From Ignavibacteriota bacterium (GTDB lineage Bacteria; Bacteroidota; Ignavibacteria; SZUA-365): a stretch of 64,000 nucleotides of DNA. How positions within the stretch are numbered: the stretch's first letter is position 1; each line of letters starts with the position of its first letter. The notes under the pieces are model-generated. The model was not told where the DNA came from. It did not search any database and saw only the letters and a program-made list of their open reading frames with translations. Below are positions 1-10,527 of the stretch, piece by piece. The position numbers were made by a program, and so were the translations under genes. The stretch lies in contig JACRFB010000056.1 in the NCBI GenBank assembly GCA_016218045.1, positions 57,718-121,717 of the forward strand, written 5' to 3'.

Positions 1-20
1 GTCTTTTTTGTTCAAGGTGT

Positions 21-137
21 CGGTTTGTCGGTCTATCGGTGTATCGGTGTATCTGAGTTTCTACTTTCTACATTCTACATTCTACGTTCTGCGTTCCTAG
101 CTCCTAGTTCCTAATTCCTATCTCCTATCTCCTCGTC
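21..137. repeat. 7/8-bp tandem repeat array next to sufB
   Basis: The stretch reads as consecutive short units. Five 8-bp units come first (CGGTTTGT, CGGTCTAT, CGGTGTAT twice, CTGAGTTT). Eleven 7-bp units follow: CTACTTT, CTACATT twice, CTACGTT, CTGCGTT, CCTAGCT, CCTAGTT, CCTAATT, CCTATCT twice, CCTCGTC. The units drift gradually from one to the next, as in a decaying tandem array. It ends three bases before the sufB stop codon, so it lies immediately 3' of that gene. It resembles the heptameric short tandem repeats known from cyanobacterial intergenic regions. Its function is unknown. Confidence 0.8.
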
Positions 138-140
138 CCG

Positions 141-1586
<1,446 letters not shown>

Positions 1587-1625
1587 CAAAGGCCGTTCGG
1601 GGATGTGGTCGCTCTATGATACATG

Positions 1626-1656
1626 CAACGTAAAACAATCTGTACAAAAGAGTCAA
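1626..1656 (-). promoter_or_regulatory. Candidate Bacteroidota-type promoter of sufB
   Basis: Read on the minus strand, CTTGAC is followed after 21 bases by TACGTTG, close to TTG-N19-23-TAnnTTTG. Transcription would start near 1619, giving a leader of about 33 bases before the sufB ATG. The TTGACT element also begins an imperfect dyad of the sort bound by Rrf2-family Fe-S regulators, but that is only a guess. Confidence 0.4.
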
Positions 1657-1712
1657 GATTGTATCATCAAGAACCACACACGGGCGAGGAAAATTCCCGG
1701 GAGGAGCCGGAC

Positions 1713-3194
1713 TCAGTGGTTTTCGGGGGCGGGCCGGTTGAAACGGGTCCAGAGAAAATAGACGGGGACGCCGAGGAGGACGATCAGCAGTCCGGGCCAG
1801 GTATAATCGGGCTTATACACGAGCAGATCGATGGAAATGGCGCCGGCGATGACGATATACAGGATGGGGAGCACGGGATAGCCGAAGGCGCGATAGGGAC
1901 GCTCGGCATCAGGCCGCGTGCGCCGAAGGATGAAGATGCCCCCGATGGTGAGCATGTAGAACAGCAGCACGGCAAAAACGACGTAATCGAGCAGTTCACC
2001 GTACGAGCCGGAGAGGCAGAGCAGACTGGTCCACACCGCCTGCACCAACAGCGCTGCCGAGGGGACACCCCTGTCGTTGAGCCGGCTCGCGCCGCGGAAA
2101 AAGAGTCCGTCGCGCGCCATGGCGTACGACACGCGCGCTCCGGCGAGTATGAGTCCGTTATTGCAGCCGAACGTCGAGACCATGATGAGTGCGGCCATGA
2201 GATATTCGGCGGGCGCGCCGAAGATGATGCTTGCGGCGGCGGTGCCTACACGGTCCGACAGCGCAAACTGTATGCCGCGCCCCGCCGCATCCGCGGCGTC
2301 GGGACTGCCCGCAAGCGGGAGCAGGGCGAGATAGGCGACGTTGGCGAGCAGATACAGCAGCGTCACAACGGCCGTGCCCATAGCCAAACTCAGGGGGATC
2401 GTGCGTTTGGGATTGATGACCTCGCCCGCGGTGAAGGTGATGTTGTTCCACGCATCCGACGAAAACAACGATCCCACCATCGCCACACCCATCGCGGCAA
2501 TGACCGCGGCACCGCTGAGAGGCACGTGGGTCAGGCCGTCCGCGCCCACCGTCACCTGCACGCCGTCCCAGAATCCGGAGAGGTTTGCGGCCAGGGCGTC
2601 GGCATTCACGGCCACGGTCAAACCGAGCACGATGAGCACAAAAAGCGCCGCAACTTTCGCAACGGTAAAGACCACCTGCACAAGCTTGCCCTCGTGTACA
2701 CCGCGCATGTTGATCCATGTGAGAACGAGCACACTCGCCACGGCGACAAGCTGCGCCGCCGTAATGCCGCGGCCCCAAAGAGTGAGGACAACAACCTTCT
2801 CGCCGAGACCCGGGAAAAAGACCGCCGTGAACTTCGCAAAGGCCACAGCCACCGCGGCGATGGTGCCGGATTGGATCACCATAAACAGCGTCCACCCGTA
2901 CAGGAAACCCACAAACGGATTGTAGGCCTCGCGCAGGTACACGTACTGTCCGCCCGCGCGCGGCATCATGCCCGCCAGCTCGCCATAGCTCAGCGCGGCA
3001 ATAAGCGTGACCACGCCGGTGATGATCCAGACAAGCAGCAGCAACCCCGGACTGCCGACTGTGCGGGCAATATCCGCGCTGACAATAAAGATGCCCGATC
3101 CCACCATCGACCCGATAACAAGCATCGTCGAGGCGGTCAGGCCGAGTTCGCGCCGAAATTCATGCGCGGATGGTTCGGATGATCGTGCGGGCAT
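1713..3194 (-). CDS. APC-family amino-acid permease
   Basis: This is an integral inner-membrane amino-acid transporter of about 493 residues with roughly twelve hydrophobic segments. The first helix carries GSMVGSGIFI, the substrate-binding glycine-rich motif of the amino acid-polyamine-organocation family. Later segments (for example AALSYGELAGMMPRAGGQYVYLREAY) resemble the LAT/SteT-type exchangers. The start was placed at the ATG giving MPARSSEPS, because the open frame upstream has no transporter character. The substrate cannot be read from sequence. It is transcribed toward sufB with 126 bases between them, and no clear rho-independent terminator was seen in that gap. Confidence 0.9.
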   Translation of the reverse strand: MPARSSEPSAHEFRRELGLTASTMLVIGSMVGSGIFIVSADIARTVGSPGLLLLVWIITGVVTLIAALSYGELAGMMPRAGGQYVYLREAYNPFVGFLYGWTLFMVIQSGTIAAVAVAFAKFTAVFFPGLGEKVVVLTLWGRGITAAQLVAVASVLVLTWINMRGVHEGKLVQVVFTVAKVAALFVLIVLGLTVAVNADALAANLSGFWDGVQVTVGADGLTHVPLSGAAVIAAMGVAMVGSLFSSDAWNNITFTAGEVINPKRTIPLSLAMGTAVVTLLYLLANVAYLALLPLAGSPDAADAAGRGIQFALSDRVGTAAASIIFGAPAEYLMAALIMVSTFGCNNGLILAGARVSYAMARDGLFFRGASRLNDRGVPSAALLVQAVWTSLLCLSGSYGELLDYVVFAVLLFYMLTIGGIFILRRTRPDAERPYRAFGYPVLPILYIVIAGAISIDLLVYKPDYTWPGLLIVLLGVPVYFLWTRFNRPAPENH

Positions 3195-3788
3195 TGTGTT
3201 TCCCGTTGATGAATGGATGGGTTCTAAAATGGACAAGAACGGATTCAGAATCCAGACCCGCCTTCCGCATCGACCCTGCAAAAAGTTATGAAAAAGAATA
3301 ACGATTCGCTTTTCGGGAATAATTGCTGTACATTTCAGCGCCTGATTGCGTCTTTCCGTATTGGTGCTTTCCCCGTGATACACTCGCGAGTCGGTGCCTC
3401 GACTTTCGCCTGTGGGAAGTGCGCCCGACGCCGGGCATCAGCGCCCAATCACCCACTCGTACACATTTGAACGTATCCAGTCCCGACGGCGGCTAGGGGG
3501 TCGCTTTGCTTTGCGCTCTTCCGTCCCATCGCCGTCGTTCCACTCGGAACGCTCGGCCAGCGCATTCCGCAACGCGCGGCACGGGCACTGCCGGGTCCGC
3601 CGTCGGATGGATATTTCCGTTCTGCACACTTTGAAGAAGGGAGTGCCGCGGTATGCAGTTTTTGCCGCATAGCCGCTCGTGCCGAATATTCCTGTGGTCT
3701 AAGTCTTGCATTCACAGTGCCCTGAAATGTCGGCACGTGGATTGCTACCGAAGACTCTTGCAGAAACATTCCAATGCAGGAGTTTTCG
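3195..3788. other. Gene-free stretch of 594 bp between divergent genes
   Basis: It separates the permease start (minus) from the secreted-protein start (plus). Short open frames on both strands show no recognisable protein or plausible start signals. One promoter-like element reads on the plus strand: TTCG, 20 bases, then TACATTTC (TACATTTC at 3329-3336). That is about 450 bases upstream of the next gene, so it would give a very long leader or a small RNA. I see no tRNA, repeat array or clear terminator. Confidence 0.5.
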
Positions 3789-5120
3789 ATGAAGATAAAA
3801 TTGGCTACCATTTTTGTGTTCACATACATACTTACCGGTTGTGTTCCGACCGCCCGTATGCACGCCCAATGCGGGACGATGTGTACGGGATGGACGGCGG
3901 GCAACTGGATCAACGCGAGCTGGGTGGGGTACCGCTATTCCGCGGGGACCTACATCCAGGACGGGTCGGACGAAAATCCAACATCGACCGACCTTATCTT
4001 CGACGCCACCAACGCACCACCCTCCGTGCTTGTCGCCAGCGATGGAACCAACGCGTATTTCCGCATGCAGGTGGAGGGTGATCCCTCAGGGCAGCGCGGA
4101 TTTGCACAGTACATGTGGATAGTGGAAGTGTACAACGCCTCCAACGTGCACATGTGCAGCGTGGGTATCAACGGTATGCCCTCGGGCGGTGCCGACGACT
4201 ACGTCTTTGTCAACTCTCCCGACGGTGCGCAACATATCAACGTGTATGCGCCGCATCCCACCGGCATGCGCTACGGCGCGGTGGCCGGTACGACACACTA
4301 TTATGTGGACTTCCAGGTTCCGATCTGCGTCCTCACCTACGTCACGTGTATCTACGGTGCGTCACTGAATCCGCAGCAGCCGCCGATCACGGACAACACA
4401 CCCATCAAACTCAGCTACGGCACATCCACCAGCTCGCAGAGCATCAACAAGGACTTTGCAGCATGTGCCGGCAGCAATTGTACGGTGGATTTTGCGACAC
4501 TCTCCACCGCAACGTTCTCGAATATTCAGAACGGATCCCTTCCCGTCCAACTCACCGCATTTTCGGCACGCCGCAGCCGCGAGGGCACCGAACTTGCATG
4601 GACCACGGTATCGGAATCGAACTGCCTCGGCTTTGACATCGAACGATCGGGCGACCGCCGCGAGTGGATCCGCATCGGCTTCGTGTCCGGCCGCGGAAGC
4701 AGCAACACACCCGGCTCGTACGAGTTCACCGACGTCGACTCGCGCGAGGCGGCCGGTCCGTTCTACTATCGTCTCAAAGAAATAGATCGAGATGGCCGCG
4801 CCACCATCTCCACCATCGTGGAAGTGCGCAACGAATCCTCCGCGCCGGCGAGCCCGGTGGTCGTGTCGCCGAATCCCTACATGCGCGGGACCGGTCCCAT
4901 CGACATCCGCTTTCAGCTCGAGGATCCCGCACCCGTGTTTATCTCCGTGTACACACAGGCAGGGGAACTTGTGAGCCGTATCGAGCGCGGACAGCTCGGC
5001 GCGGGCGCACACATCATACAGTGGTTCGGGGCCGGGGCCTCCGCCGCGGGAAGTTACCTCGTGGTCCTGACCTCGCGTGATATCATCCTCGGTTCGCAGA
5101 TGATACACATCACACGGTAA
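3789..5120 (+). CDS. Secreted protein with T9SS-type C-terminal sorting domain
   Basis: A 443-residue exported protein. The ATG at 3789 has AGGAG six bases upstream and is preferred over the ATG at 3774. The N-terminal hydrophobic segment ends in LTGC, a lipobox-like sequence with Cys18, and a little further in MHAQC, an alternative signal-peptidase I site, so lipidation is uncertain. Residues about 30-250 are unrecognised. Residues about 255-340 (LPVQLTAF...ELAWTT...GFDIERS) form the fibronectin-like module common before T9SS tails. The last 80 residues (SPNPYMRG...IDIRFQLE...GSYLVVL) are a type A-like sorting domain. The function of the passenger is unknown. Confidence 0.8.
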   Translation: MKIKLATIFVFTYILTGCVPTARMHAQCGTMCTGWTAGNWINASWVGYRYSAGTYIQDGSDENPTSTDLIFDATNAPPSVLVASDGTNAYFRMQVEGDPSGQRGFAQYMWIVEVYNASNVHMCSVGINGMPSGGADDYVFVNSPDGAQHINVYAPHPTGMRYGAVAGTTHYYVDFQVPICVLTYVTCIYGASLNPQQPPITDNTPIKLSYGTSTSSQSINKDFAACAGSNCTVDFATLSTATFSNIQNGSLPVQLTAFSARRSREGTELAWTTVSESNCLGFDIERSGDRREWIRIGFVSGRGSSNTPGSYEFTDVDSREAAGPFYYRLKEIDRDGRATISTIVEVRNESSAPASPVVVSPNPYMRGTGPIDIRFQLEDPAPVFISVYTQAGELVSRIERGQLGAGAHIIQWFGAGASAAGSYLVVLTSRDIILGSQMIHITR

Positions 5121-5144
5121 ACGTTCACATAGATCTCTGTTTCC

Positions 5145-5175
5145 GGACGACGCGCCTCACGAGGGCGCGTTGTCC
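5145..5175. terminator. Hairpin between convergent genes
   Basis: GGACGACGCGCC pairs with GGCGCGTTGTCC around a 7-base loop. The 12-bp stem has one G-T wobble. It sits between two converging genes, the right place for a shared terminator, although neither side has a strong U-tract. Confidence 0.65.
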
Positions 5176-5177
5176 GT

Positions 5178-7670
5178 TCAGGGGATGGAGCCCGGGGAAG
5201 TCCGCACATCTTCCACACGTTCTACGGCGTCGAGATGCACCACCACCATGGTCATGTCGTCGTGTTGCGCCGCGCGACCCACAAATTCCCGCACCTCGGA
5301 AACGAGCGCGGTGAGCAGTGTGTGCGGATCGTCGTGCGGATGCCTGCCGATGGCCTCGAGGAAGCGATCGTCGCCGAATTCCTCGCGCGCGCGAGTCATG
5401 GCCTCCGTAAAACCGTCCGTGTAAAAGACAAACGTGTCGCCCGGCGTGAAGGGGAGCACCAGGTCCTCGATCTCCATGTCGCTGCCGTGCAGGCCCAGTG
5501 CGGATCCGCGCGGGCGCAGCAGCACCGTTTCGTCGGCGCGTATATGCACCACCGGATTGTGGCCCGCGCGCGCGAGTGTCACGGTGCCATGTTCACGGTC
5601 GAACACCGCATAGACCATGCTCACAAAATGGCCGCGTTCGACATTGTGCTGGAACAGGCCGTTCATTTCGCGCAGCACATCGGCGGGCGAGGAACATCTG
5701 TGTGCGAGAGCGCGGAGGAAACCCTTTGTGAGCGTCATGTAAAAGGCGGCCTGCGTGCCCTTGCCCGACACGTCGCCGATGGCGACACCGAGGCGGCCGC
5801 GCCCAAGATCGACAAAGTCGTAATAATCGCCGCCCACTTCGTAGGCCGGGAGGCAGCGAGCGGCGATGACATACCCGGGCAGTGCCGGACCTTCCTTCGG
5901 CAGAAAACTCATCTGCACGTCGCGGGCCACGTCGAGTTCGCGTTTCAGCCGCTGCCGTTCCGTGATACGCGCGGCGAAGGATGGGGCGATGTCGTCGGGC
6001 CTCACATCGCTGTCGCGCAGCAGCAGCGCCGTGGCGGCGAGTACGCAGGCGGCGACTCCGGCGGCGGCCAGTCCCCATGCCCACCCGAGATGTCCCGCGC
6101 TGTGCATGCCGAACAGCGCGGTTCCCGACTCGAGCACGCCGCTGCACACGAGCGCGAGCAGCACCGCAAGTACGCCGCGTCGAAGGGCGATGTACGAAAA
6201 CACGGCGCCGGCGGCCGCATCGATCAGCAGTCCCGCGGCAAACGGTTCGGTGTTCTTCTGCACCGCCACTGCGTACGCGAGGGCGCCGATAGCAACAAGA
6301 AGCGCGCGGGAGTGAATGCGCTTCTCGATGATCGGAAGCAGGAAGAGGAAAATGGCCGCGGTGAGGAACAGCGCGCCCTGCACCTCGCGGGCGAAGATCA
6401 GAACGCCGGGCAGCGACGAGGAGAAGGCGGTCTCGAGAGATCCATCGCCGGGCATGAGTGACAGATCCGACACCGCGGCGATGATACGTGCGACCAGCAG
6501 CCACGCGGCGAAGGCCGATGCGCCCCCCGCAATGCCGGCCAGTATGGCGCGCCCGATTTCGGAGTGTAATACATGGCCTTTCCCAAGCAGATCGAAGGCG
6601 AAGAATCTGTTGGAGCCGCCTTCCCGCGACACCGTTTCACCGACGGCCCAGACAAACACCACCGCCGCGCCGAAAAAGGTCGGGGCTACGAGCAGCGCCA
6701 CCAACAGCTCCCAGGTCTGCTGTCCTTCCATCTGCAACACCAGTGTGGTGATGAAGCAGACGGCGCCGAGAATACCGAGCACCAATGCCCTCCGCCAGCC
6801 GATTTCGTAGGCGCGGATGCGGCGCAGGAACACCACGATCATCGCGACGATCACGAGTCCGAAAAGCAATACGTTCGAGACGAGACGCATCCACGGGATT
6901 TCTTCCGAATCGGGCGGCACGCCGTGACTCATCTCGTAGCGCGTCACGGCATTGTCCTGCACCGTGACGGAGAACCGCGCGCTGTCGGCCAGAATATCCG
7001 ACCACACGACGCATTGAAACACGTGCAGCGCCGCGAGGGCGGTGTCGCCCACGGGCTGGAGCGACCGCTCGAAGGCGTCGCGCAGCAGCTCGCGAGTGGT
7101 TATGGGCGGTACCGAGGCATCCATGCCTTCGAGGATGCAGCGCTTCTCGAGAAAAGACCGCGCCTGTTCCGCCGCTACACGGCGCGCGGTCGGATGAAAG
7201 GAGGTGCTGTCACTGAGAGGCGTGGCGAGATGAAGCAGCCGTCCCCACACATCAAATCGCACCTGCGCATCGCCGGTCACGATGCGCGACGCGCGCCGAA
7301 ACGCGCGCTCGTCGTCGTTCATGCCGCGCGTGCTGATGCGGACGTCGCTCAGCGCGGTGAATCGCACCGTCCATCGGTACATCGGGAATCCTGTGCGCGC
7401 CGCGCGATTGGCCTCCTCGATGCCGGTCTTGGCGTGCGCCGCGCGCAGCGCGTCCGCATCACGCGACAGTTGAGCGATCACAACTCCCGGCGTCCGCTCG
7501 TTGCCCGCCGCCTCGCGCAGCAGAGCGAGCGCCTCGGACTCGATCCGGCCACGCGGAACGGGTGCGACGAGACCTCCGAACGGATGTGCAACGGGATACA
7601 GCCAGACGATAATCGCCAGGGCCGCAGCGAGAATACAGAGCGGCAACAGCAGGGAACGCGCGGTTTTCAT
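5178..7670 (-). CDS. Membrane-anchored SpoIIE-type PP2C serine phosphatase
   Basis: An 830-residue signalling phosphatase, starting at the ATG of MKTARSLLLP, which begins the first membrane segment. A periplasmic region of about 200 residues follows, then a multi-helix membrane block to about residue 560, and a C-terminal PP2C-like domain. The domain carries the expected metal-site motifs: GGDYYDF, GDVSGKG, AGHNP, YTDGFTE and AQHDDMTMVVV. Proteins of this class usually dephosphorylate anti-sigma-factor antagonists (STAS proteins). No STAS or RsbW-type kinase gene is in the window, so its target lies elsewhere. It is transcribed divergently from a second phosphatase of the same class. The signal sensed is unknown. 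Confidence 0.85.
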   Translation of the reverse strand: MKTARSLLLPLCILAAALAIIVWLYPVAHPFGGLVAPVPRGRIESEALALLREAAGNERTPGVVIAQLSRDADALRAAHAKTGIEEANRAARTGFPMYRWTVRFTALSDVRISTRGMNDDERAFRRASRIVTGDAQVRFDVWGRLLHLATPLSDSTSFHPTARRVAAEQARSFLEKRCILEGMDASVPPITTRELLRDAFERSLQPVGDTALAALHVFQCVVWSDILADSARFSVTVQDNAVTRYEMSHGVPPDSEEIPWMRLVSNVLLFGLVIVAMIVVFLRRIRAYEIGWRRALVLGILGAVCFITTLVLQMEGQQTWELLVALLVAPTFFGAAVVFVWAVGETVSREGGSNRFFAFDLLGKGHVLHSEIGRAILAGIAGGASAFAAWLLVARIIAAVSDLSLMPGDGSLETAFSSSLPGVLIFAREVQGALFLTAAIFLFLLPIIEKRIHSRALLVAIGALAYAVAVQKNTEPFAAGLLIDAAAGAVFSYIALRRGVLAVLLALVCSGVLESGTALFGMHSAGHLGWAWGLAAAGVAACVLAATALLLRDSDVRPDDIAPSFAARITERQRLKRELDVARDVQMSFLPKEGPALPGYVIAARCLPAYEVGGDYYDFVDLGRGRLGVAIGDVSGKGTQAAFYMTLTKGFLRALAHRCSSPADVLREMNGLFQHNVERGHFVSMVYAVFDREHGTVTLARAGHNPVVHIRADETVLLRPRGSALGLHGSDMEIEDLVLPFTPGDTFVFYTDGFTEAMTRAREEFGDDRFLEAIGRHPHDDPHTLLTALVSEVREFVGRAAQHDDMTMVVVHLDAVERVEDVRTSPGSIP

Positions 7671-7896
7671 ACGATTCTGAACGCTCCACGGTGATTGCGC
7701 GCGGCTGCGCGCGAAGGACGGTTCGTGACAAAGGTAGCAGTCCATGCAGAGAATCGCGAACAGCGACGGGATTCTCCCCTGACAGGACGGGTGAAACTTT
7801 TTGTATTTTCCCTCGCACAACAATGTTTCTCCTTCCAGGCGGACCGTGTCACACATCCGTTTCCTTTCCTCGCCCGTGTAGCTTTCAGACGCGCAT

Positions 7897-10416
7897 ATGA
7901 AAAATCCGTTCGACAGACTGTCTCCGCGGCAGATACGAATTCTGTACACGGTTTTTGCACTCGGAGTGCTGGCGACGTGTTCCATCAATTTTGCCGACGT
8001 CATGGTGTTGAAGGTGCGGACCAACGACCAGTGCGCGTGGCTGCCGATCGAGGACCGGCCGGGCCGTCTTCTGATCACCGACATCGTGCCCGACGGAGTG
8101 GCCGACCGCGCGGGGCTGCGCAACGGCGACTGGCTGCTCGCCATCGACGGCGTGCCCGTGATGTCGGTGCGCGATCCGAACATGCTGATCAATCGTCACG
8201 CGCCGGGTGAGTACGCGACGTACAGGGTGGAGCGCGACGGCCGCACTTTCGAGACGAAGATCGAGATCATCAAACTCATCGAGTTTCCCTACATTGGTTT
8301 TTTCCTGCTCGGTCTCGGCTTTCTGGTCGTCGGCCTGTTCGTGGTCTATCTCAAACCCGAAGGACGGTTGCAGCGGCAGTTCGGCCGCTACGGCATTCTG
8401 TCGATGCTCTATTTCGGACTCGTGAACGTGAGTCCCGATCCTGCCGTGGATCCGCGCTGGAAAATTTTCCTGCTCGGCTATGGCTTTATGCTCTCGCGCG
8501 TGCTGGCGCCGCCGGTCTTTGTGCATTTTTTCCTGCGTTTCCCCATTCGCCGACGCATCGCCGACAGGAAGTGGCTGCTCCCGCTTCTCTACGCAGGCGC
8601 CCTGCTGTGCAGCGCGCCGCTGCTGTACCAGGTGTTTTCCGGCAGCATGGTTCCGTACCGGCTTGTCGGGTACGGATTGACGGCCCTGAACGGATTCTAC
8701 ATCGCGGGACTCGTGATATTCGCGCACAGCTACTTCCGGCACATCCCGAAAGAGGAGCGGCCGCCGTTGAGGCCCATCGTGCAGGCCGTGCTTATCGGTG
8801 TCGCGGCCGTGATGTACCTGCTCATCCTTTCGACGCTGCACCCTTTTGCCGCGTACTTTAATCCCGAGCTGTTGATCCCGGTCGTGCTGATGGCCGGTGT
8901 GCCTCCCGCGTTCGGGTACGCCATCATCCGATCACGATTGATGGACGTCGGTTTTGTCGTGAAACGCAGCATCATCTACGGCATCATCACGGCGGCCATC
9001 GCGGGTGTGTACGTGCTGGTGGTATTCGGCTTCGGCAGCATCGTCGGTTTTATCATCGGACGCGAGGAAAATCAGATTCTCGCCGTCGTCGCGTTTCTGG
9101 TGATCGCCTTTCTGTTCGATCCCGTGAAACGGCGTGTGCAGGAATGGGTGGACAGGATTTTCTATCAAGAGCGCTACAACTACCAGCGCGCACTGCTCGA
9201 ATTCAGTAGCGAACTGCCGAGCATGATAAATCTCGAGCAGATACTTGAACTGATCGTCTCGCGCATCTCGTCGACCATGCACATCGAGAAGGTCGCCGTG
9301 GTGATCTGCGAAGACAGCACGGGGTGCGGAATTGTGACGCGCGGATTTGCCGAGGACGCCCTGCCCGCCGAAAAAAAGGACAGCGGTCTGCCCGCACATT
9401 TCCTTGCCACACGCGCCGCGCAGTCGTTTGCGCTGCGCGCCGAGGAACTCGAGGCGCTGGCGCTGCCCGCGGCCGAGAAACGGGCGCTGGTGGACGCCGG
9501 CGTCATGCTCAGCGTGCCTCTGCTGATACAGCAGCGACTGATAGGCGTGATACATGTCGGCGCAAAAAAATCCGGCAAGCTCTATTCGCAGGAGGACGCG
9601 GATCTGCTCGCCACTGTCGCGAGCCAGGCCGCCATCGCAATCGAGAACGCGCGCCTGCACCTGAGCGAGATCGAGAAGCAGAAGATGGAGCATCAGCTCC
9701 TGCTCGCGCGCCGCATACAGGAAGGGCTGCTGCCCAAGTCGCGTCCGCGTATCGACGGACTCGACATCAGCGGAATCTCGCTCCCCGCGCAGTCGGTCGG
9801 CGGCGACTATTTCGACTTCATCCCGGTGAACGGCACACAGATGCTTGTCGCGATCGGCGACGTCTCGGGCAAGGGGATGCCCGCGGCCCTGTACATGTCG
9901 AAGGTGCAGGGCATGATACAGCTCGCCGCGCAGATGCACGGTTCGCCTCGCGAAATCCTCACGCAGGTGAACAGGCGCATGGTCGAGGGCATGGAGAAAA
10001 ATTCCTTCATCACCATGATCCTCGCCCTGTTCGATCCCGCCACACGCACGGTGCGGATTTGCCGCGCGGGACATACGCTGCCTCTGCTCGCGCACAACGG
10101 CGAGGCGCGCTACGTCGATGCCGACGGCATCGGCATGGGTCTCGAGAAGGGCGAGCTGTTCGACAGCCAATTGCAGGAACTGGAGCTGCGCTACGAACCG
10201 GGCACCGTGTTCGTGTTGTACAGCGACGGCCTGACCGAAATGATGGACGCGTCGAGGCAGGAATTCGGCGAGGACCGCCTCCGCGCACACGTACGGTCGG
10301 CGTCGGAGATCGACGCGGCATCCCTGCAGGATTCGATTGTGGCCGAGGCGATGCGCTTCAAAGGCGAGGCGGTGCAGCACGACGACATGACATTGGTAGT
10401 GGTGAAGACCGCCTGA
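7897..10416 (+). CDS. PDZ-membrane-GAF-SpoIIE PP2C phosphatase
   Basis: An 839-residue regulatory phosphatase. After one N-terminal membrane segment comes a PDZ-like region at about 55-125 (LLITDIVPDGVADRAGLRNGD). A multi-helix membrane block follows to about residue 410, then a GAF-like domain at about 430-590, a short coiled linker (EKQKMEHQLLLARRIQEGLL), and a SpoIIE PP2C domain with GGDYFDF, GDVSGKG, CRAGH, YSDGLTEMMD and HDDMTLVVV. The layout suggests a periplasmic or membrane signal plus a small-molecule signal controlling serine dephosphorylation. It shares its upstream region with the divergent phosphatase gene; a run ending TTTTTGTATTTTCCC near 7798-7812 may be part of its promoter. 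Confidence 0.87.
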   Translation: MKNPFDRLSPRQIRILYTVFALGVLATCSINFADVMVLKVRTNDQCAWLPIEDRPGRLLITDIVPDGVADRAGLRNGDWLLAIDGVPVMSVRDPNMLINRHAPGEYATYRVERDGRTFETKIEIIKLIEFPYIGFFLLGLGFLVVGLFVVYLKPEGRLQRQFGRYGILSMLYFGLVNVSPDPAVDPRWKIFLLGYGFMLSRVLAPPVFVHFFLRFPIRRRIADRKWLLPLLYAGALLCSAPLLYQVFSGSMVPYRLVGYGLTALNGFYIAGLVIFAHSYFRHIPKEERPPLRPIVQAVLIGVAAVMYLLILSTLHPFAAYFNPELLIPVVLMAGVPPAFGYAIIRSRLMDVGFVVKRSIIYGIITAAIAGVYVLVVFGFGSIVGFIIGREENQILAVVAFLVIAFLFDPVKRRVQEWVDRIFYQERYNYQRALLEFSSELPSMINLEQILELIVSRISSTMHIEKVAVVICEDSTGCGIVTRGFAEDALPAEKKDSGLPAHFLATRAAQSFALRAEELEALALPAAEKRALVDAGVMLSVPLLIQQRLIGVIHVGAKKSGKLYSQEDADLLATVASQAAIAIENARLHLSEIEKQKMEHQLLLARRIQEGLLPKSRPRIDGLDISGISLPAQSVGGDYFDFIPVNGTQMLVAIGDVSGKGMPAALYMSKVQGMIQLAAQMHGSPREILTQVNRRMVEGMEKNSFITMILALFDPATRTVRICRAGHTLPLLAHNGEARYVDADGIGMGLEKGELFDSQLQELELRYEPGTVFVLYSDGLTEMMDASRQEFGEDRLRAHVRSASEIDAASLQDSIVAEAMRFKGEAVQHDDMTLVVVKTA

Positions 10417-10527
10417 GGTCTGTGGCCGATTCAGGGCGCCTGCACATTTTTCAAGAATCCGGCCCAAACGGATCGAAAGTTCGGCGGGAACGTGTAACTT
10501 TCCCAAAAACGCCGAAGTCGATCCTCC

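Noticed and set aside
7671..8192. Longer N-terminus for the phosphatase ending at 5178
   Set aside because: The extra residues overlap the divergent phosphatase gene and come before a clear membrane-segment start at 7670.
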